Origin: a virus
Virus record (IMG/VR): IMGVR_UViG_3300025120_000475
Coordinates: 1-26,041 of that record
Length of the DNA: 26,041 nucleotides
Strand: one strand, 5' to 3'
Shown piece after piece: positions 22,947-26,041 of this stretch (positions are counted from its first letter, which is position 1; each line of letters starts with the position of its first letter). The position numbers and the translations under genes were made by a program. Below the pieces are notes generated by a model. The model ran no database searches. It saw only the letters and a list, made by a program, of their open reading frames with translations, and had not been told where the DNA came from.

Positions 22947-23638
22947 AGACCAAACCTCCCTTTGAAAGCATCAAAGTTGTCAGCAATTTCTGAGGATGTA
23001 AGTACTCCTGAATAGGCAATAACACTAGACATTTTTCCATCGAAATGTTGCCCAAAACTCAAAGCAACGCCACCAATTCTTGTATTAGATCCTGTACCAG
23101 TATAGGCACCACTTCCAGTATGCGAAAGATCTAGAGACCCATTGATGAAAATTTGCTTTGCACTAGACGTATTGTTTAGAGTAAATGTGACATGATACCA
23201 AGTATTCGTAGAAACTGTTGCGGATGATGTCAGGTCATTGCCATACAATCCAAAATGAATTTTGCTGTTTCTCTGAACCAGATGAAGTCCTTTGTTACTA
23301 GAAGAAGATCCATGGTGTAGTAGTGCTTTATCATTACCACCAGTCCCCGATGTGGTAATGACATCAAAGTTCACCCAAAAACTTATAGTCCAATTTCCTT
23401 GTAAGAAAGAATCAGACAGTGCCGATGTCTCAGACACGTAATCATTACTCCCATCAAAAACAATAGTTCCACCATTAGCAGAATCATAAGTAGGTCCATT
23501 GGTCAAAGTTCCATTATTGATATTACCACTCAAATCAGTCCAAGCAGTTCCACTACCAGGATAACTCTTAGTGTTCCCAGCATCAAGTACTAATACAAGT
23601 CCATCTCTAACGATGCGTGGTGAATGTGCTAGTGCCAT
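22943..23638 (-). CDS. LamG / concanavalin A-like lectin protein 2, putative adhesin
   Basis: A 231-aa paralogue of its two LamG neighbours. It has VRDGLVLVLDAGNTKSYPGS, TAWTDLSGNINNGTLTNGP and TIVFDGSNDYVSET in front. The middle is the most typical LamG of the three: WTISFWVNFDVI, NTWYHVTFTLNNTSSAKQIF, INGSLDLSHTGSGAY and TRIGGVALSFGQHFDGKMSS. It ends YSGVLTSSEIADNFDAFKGR then FGL. The 'ITFW... W.HV..T.n......iyinG' order is the classic LamG/laminin-G_3 pattern. Its ATG overlaps the previous LamG stop by one base, so LamG 3 and LamG 2 should be translated together. Sugar or surface-protein binding is inferred. Confidence 0.85.
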   Translation of the reverse strand: MALAHSPRIVRDGLVLVLDAGNTKSYPGSGTAWTDLSGNINNGTLTNGPTYDSANGGTIVFDGSNDYVSETSALSDSFLQGNWTISFWVNFDVITTSGTGGNDKALLHHGSSSSNKGLHLVQRNSKIHFGLYGNDLTSSATVSTNTWYHVTFTLNNTSSAKQIFINGSLDLSHTGSGAYTGTGSNTRIGGVALSFGQHFDGKMSSVIAYSGVLTSSEIADNFDAFKGRFGL

Positions 23639-24288
23639 TAGAGTCCAAACCTCCCTTTAAGTGCATTGTAATTTTGTAAAAGTTCCGAAAATGTTAAATG
23701 TCTATTATACAATAGCACAGCATATACTCTTCCTTTATATCGTCTATTTAAAAAATTATGAGATATTGTAGAGAGGTTTCTATCAGGTCCCAGTGCTCCA
23801 ACATAATAATCTTGTTCCATAGTTCTACCATGAGGGACAACAAGTTTACCGCTCGATACAACTAAATTAGCTTCTCCATTCATCATCATTTGTGATGCGA
23901 ATCCTGATTTTTGAAAATCATTAGTATCACCAGGTGAAGTAAATCTACCACCTTCGTCAGGTGACTGAACTCTTAAAGCACCATCACCATTCTCAGAAGT
24001 AGCAACTAATGCCGCGTTGCCTACAAAACCAGAATCTAATCTTCCCCAAAAACAAACAGTTTTAGTTGCTACTGAGGTAAATGAGATACGATCATCTGTT
24101 CCATCAAAAACAAAACAACCACCGTTGTCGGAATTAAAGGTAGGACTATTTAATAATGTTCCATGATTATCATTACCACTTAAATCATACCATGTGGTTC
24201 CACTACCAGGATAACTCTTAGAGTTTGCAGCATCAAAGCATACTTTAAGACCATCAGTAACTATTTTTGGGTTATAACCAACTGCCAT
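23638..24288 (-). CDS. LamG / concanavalin A-like lectin protein 3, putative adhesin
   Basis: A 216-aa paralogue, first of the three to be transcribed. The front VTDGLKVCFDAANSKSYPGS, TTWYDLSGNDNHGTLLNSP and CFVFDGTDDRISFT matches the frame of the other two, as does the end (LYNRHLTFSELLQNYNALKG then RFGL). The core (CFWGRLDSGFVGNAALVATS, VPHGRTMEQDYYVGALGPD) is divergent, and two Cys (in KVCFDA and GGCFVFDG) are not shared with the others. A late promoter ATAAATA lies 21 bases upstream, and its stop overlaps the next start (TAATG). It probably binds a host surface ligand; the ligand is unknown. Confidence 0.82.
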   Translation of the reverse strand: MAVGYNPKIVTDGLKVCFDAANSKSYPGSGTTWYDLSGNDNHGTLLNSPTFNSDNGGCFVFDGTDDRISFTSVATKTVCFWGRLDSGFVGNAALVATSENGDGALRVQSPDEGGRFTSPGDTNDFQKSGFASQMMMNGEANLVVSSGKLVVPHGRTMEQDYYVGALGPDRNLSTISHNFLNRRYKGRVYAVLLYNRHLTFSELLQNYNALKGRFGL

Positions 24289-24309
24289 TATTAATCAATA
24301 TTTTTCTTA

Positions 24310-24316
24310 TATTTAT
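24310..24316 (-). promoter_or_regulatory. T4-type late promoter box ATAAATA (for the LamG block)
   Basis: Minus strand TTTAATAAATATAAG, overlapping the last base of the 166-aa gene's stop and ending 21 bases before the ATG at 24288. It marks the switch from the purM block to the late structural genes. Confidence 0.6.
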
Positions 24317-24807
24317 TAAATGAACTCACCCATATCATAGATATACATTCTTCCCATCATTATCCAATATGACGTGAACACATCCTCAAAGTGTTCTGCG
24401 AAAAATCTAAACTTCTCATCAATAAGTTGACGACCTAATACCTGGAAGTGTGCCTTTGATAATGCAAAGAATTCTTCGAGTGCTTCTTCATCTCCTTGCT
24501 TAAATCCACGAACATATAAATCCCTTGCAGTATTCATAATCTCGTGACATTCTTCTGGAAGTATCACCTTGGTCCTTCCATCAGGTAATGGCAATACTTT
24601 ATTCTTGATTGTTCCCATCGAAAGTTTCATGCACTCTCGTGTTTGTTCTACAGATAGTGCTCTTTCGTCTTCATCTCTAAATGCATGTTGTATGCATCCA
24701 TTCGTGCATTCCATAACACGAATAAGTGCAGTCGCATCTAATACTTCTTGAGATTGAGAACTCCAAATGTCCTTCCAATACTTATAATACTGTTGATTAA
24801 CTTCCAT
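24316..24807 (-). CDS. Hypothetical helical protein, 163 aa, next to purM
   Basis: I do not recognise this protein. An in-frame GTG at 24816 directly after the purM stop could also start it, but the ATG at 24807 (MEVNQQYYKYWKDIW) is preferred. It looks mostly alpha-helical and acidic: VLDATALIRVMECTNGCI, ECMKLSMGTIKNKVL, a short hairpin LPDGRTKVILPEEC, then long helices DEEALEEFFALSKAHFQV and FAEHFEDVFTSYWIMMGRMY. Six or so Met and three Cys are scattered without a metal-binding pattern. It is packed right against purM (nine bases from its stop), so they are surely co-transcribed, and it ends at the late promoter of the LamG block. No function is proposed. Confidence 0.75.
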   Translation of the reverse strand: MEVNQQYYKYWKDIWSSQSQEVLDATALIRVMECTNGCIQHAFRDEDERALSVEQTRECMKLSMGTIKNKVLPLPDGRTKVILPEECHEIMNTARDLYVRGFKQGDEEALEEFFALSKAHFQVLGRQLIDEKFRFFAEHFEDVFTSYWIMMGRMYIYDMGEFI

Positions 24808-24816
24808 AATATTCAC

Positions 24817-25752
24817 TCATTTATTTTTAATAGTTCCAATGTTCCAAGACCTCATACCAAATGGGGTATCGGCAATCAAATTTTGAGTTGATTCAACTGC
24901 ATCTGGTGGCACAACTAAACAGAATCCAATACCACAGTTGAATACATTACGCATCTCCTCCTCGGCAATCTCTCCTGCCTCCTGTATCTTGTTAAAGAGT
25001 TCTGGTCTCTCCCAAGCAGACCAATCAACATCAACAGTCAGATGCTTTGGAAGGCATCGTGGGAGGTTCTCAGGCAGTCCTCCTCCGGTAATATGTGCCA
25101 TACCTAGGATAGGAACTTCGTCCAACAGGTGCTGAATGAGACGGGCATAGATGGTGGTTGGAACCAACAGTTCTGGCATCTCCTTATAGAAAATATAATT
25201 TCGCCACAGCATATCATTGATGAGTGTGTATCCATTACTATGAAGACCACTACTCTCAATACCAATGACTACATCACCTGCTCGGATATTACTACCATCA
25301 ACAATCCAGGTCTTCTCTACAACACCAGTACAAAAACCAGCAAGGTCATAATCATTTGCTCTAAAATGTTCGGCAGTTTCTCCACCTAGTAATTCCATTC
25401 CAGCCATCACACAACCAACATTAACTCCATACACAATGTCACTAACATTAGCATCAAGTGATTTAGTAGAGATATAGTCTAGAAAATATAATGGTTTAGC
25501 ACCAGAACATATAACGTCATTGACACACATAGCAACAAGGTCCTGGCCAATAGTGGTGTAATCACGAGCAATCCTACAAATATTAATTTTAGTTCCGACA
25601 CCATCAGCACCAGATACTAATACAGGTTTCTCATATCCTGATGGGACCTCCATCATTCCATTAAAACCACCAACATTAGGTGCCAGTGCTTTAATATACT
25701 CTACAAAGGATCTACCCTTGATAATATCCACACCAGAAGTCTTGTAGTCCAT
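24817..25752 (-). CDS. purM: Phosphoribosylformylglycinamidine cyclo-ligase (AIR synthetase)
   Basis: PurM catalyses the ATP-dependent ring closure of FGAM to AIR in purine synthesis. Motifs in order are MDYKTSGVDIIKG at the start, GADGVGTKI (48-56), GQDLVAMCVNDVICSGAKP, LGGETAEHF (122-130) with DYDLAGFCTGVVE, SSGLHSNGYTLI, HITGGGLPENLPR, and NCGIGFCLVVPPD near the end, finishing WNIGTIK. From the ATG at 25752 it has 311 residues, shorter than the roughly 345 usual in bacteria but with all core motifs; the frame extends further upstream without a better start. The ATG overlaps the preceding stop by one base (TGATG), which supports this start and indicates coupling. Phage purM genes are known in marine T4-like cyanophages and presumably raise the purine supply for genome replication. 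Confidence 0.95.
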   Translation of the reverse strand: MDYKTSGVDIIKGRSFVEYIKALAPNVGGFNGMMEVPSGYEKPVLVSGADGVGTKINICRIARDYTTIGQDLVAMCVNDVICSGAKPLYFLDYISTKSLDANVSDIVYGVNVGCVMAGMELLGGETAEHFRANDYDLAGFCTGVVEKTWIVDGSNIRAGDVVIGIESSGLHSNGYTLINDMLWRNYIFYKEMPELLVPTTIYARLIQHLLDEVPILGMAHITGGGLPENLPRCLPKHLTVDVDWSAWERPELFNKIQEAGEIAEEEMRNVFNCGIGFCLVVPPDAVESTQNLIADTPFGMRSWNIGTIKNK

Positions 25753-25949
25753 CAGTCTCTTCCTAAACGAATGTATAAAGTAATCAATGATTGCGAGATT
25801 AGATCGCAAGAATATGTGAATCCAATTTGGTCTTCTTTGTCCCAGTGTTCTCTTTGACTTCTAAGAAGTGCAGAAAACTCTTTGATCTTAGACCTCATCT
25901 CTTCTTTAGATAATTTATCCAATGACTTCACCTCTGGCAATTTGCTCAC
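25752..25949 (-). CDS. Small hypothetical protein, up to 65 aa, upstream of purM
   Basis: The frame starts at a GTG at 25949 (MSKLPEVKSLDKLSKEEM) and runs 65 residues; alternatively it starts at the ATG at 25898 for 48 residues, 16 bases after the stop of the upstream gene. The protein is charged and helical: EEMRSKIKEFSALLRSQREH, then DKEDQIGFTYSCDLISQSLI. Its stop overlaps the purM ATG by one base, so it is in the same operon. With the GTG start it would overlap the preceding gene by 35 bases. No function is recognised. Confidence 0.6.
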   Translation of the reverse strand: MSKLPEVKSLDKLSKEEMRSKIKEFSALLRSQREHWDKEDQIGFTYSCDLISQSLITLYIRLGRD

Positions 25950-26040
25950 GACGTTTTAGTTTCCATACTATGTAATCCATTGTTGGGATACACATAGGGT
26001 TCCAACCAACAAAGGTTGTTGACTCTTCACTGGGTATCTT
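25915..26040 (-). CDS. C-terminal end of an unknown gene (partial)
   Basis: On the minus strand a frame open to the right edge encodes 41 residues ending VWKLKRREQIARGEVIG, with VGWNPMCIPTMDYIVW before it, and stops at 25917-25915. The even mix of aromatic, basic and small residues, its orientation and the short overlap with the next gene fit a real gene, but too little is visible to name it. Confidence 0.5.
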   Translation of the reverse strand, partial: KIPSEESTTFVGWNPMCIPTMDYIVWKLKRREQIARGEVIG

Positions 26041-26041
26041 C

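Noticed and set aside
25753-25809. Upstream extension of purM to 25809
   Set aside because: The added residues do not resemble the PurM N-terminus, whereas the ATG at 25752 gives MDYKTSGVDI and forms a one-base overlap with the preceding stop.

Overview
The window reads as part of the genome of a T4-like marine myovirus, most likely a cyanophage (Kyanoviridae-type). The reasons are AT-rich, tightly packed genes almost all on the minus strand, T4-type late promoter boxes (TATAAATA / CTAAATA), a phage purM, a peptidase-S74 tail fibre, very long fibre genes built from the short repeats typical of cyanophage fibres, and several small 2-oxoglutarate/Fe(II) oxygenases. A phage of another marine host such as SAR11 cannot be excluded. 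I saw no tRNA, IS element, integrase, reverse transcriptase or CRISPR array. No gene-free stretch exceeds about 65 bases.

Layout in the direction of transcription (right to left). 26040-24307 is a small metabolic block: the end of an unknown gene, a 65-aa unknown, purM (AIR synthetase) and a helical protein of unknown function, joined by overlaps of 1 to 35 bases or very short gaps. 24288-22013 holds three paralogous LamG-like lectin proteins with an 81-aa protein between them. 21989-21618 is a free-standing HNH endonuclease. 21560-8882 is the main fibre block: a 741-aa predicted beta-helix fibre protein, a 113-aa small structural protein, a 1423-aa repeat fibre ending in an S74 chaperone domain, and a 1922-aa repeat fibre without S74. 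8863-8264 is a 2OG-Fe(II) oxygenase of the TIGR02466 type. 8201-1746 holds three kelch-like repeat proteins of just over 600 aa, with an unknown 277-aa protein between the first and second. 1714-1052 is a prolyl-4-hydroxylase-like oxygenase and 1046-318 a protein with a tail-fibre assembly chaperone domain. On the left edge a plus-strand gene, the end of a third oxygenase-like protein, converges on and overlaps the chaperone gene by 15 bases.

Together this is a host-recognition (adhesin) module. Large fibres carry their own folding (S74) or assembly (APC-like) functions, several lectin-like or propeller-like proteins could be alternative receptor binders, and oxygenases sit among them. Most fibre genes are followed at once by a late promoter that sometimes contains the stop codon, so the locus looks assembled from 'structural gene plus promoter' cassettes.

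The most noteworthy structure is the trio of kelch-like proteins. Each has exactly twelve repeats, split six plus six by an identical 12-residue linker, which suggests twin six-bladed beta-propellers with conserved frames and variable loops. Functions here come from motif recognition by eye; no database search was run.
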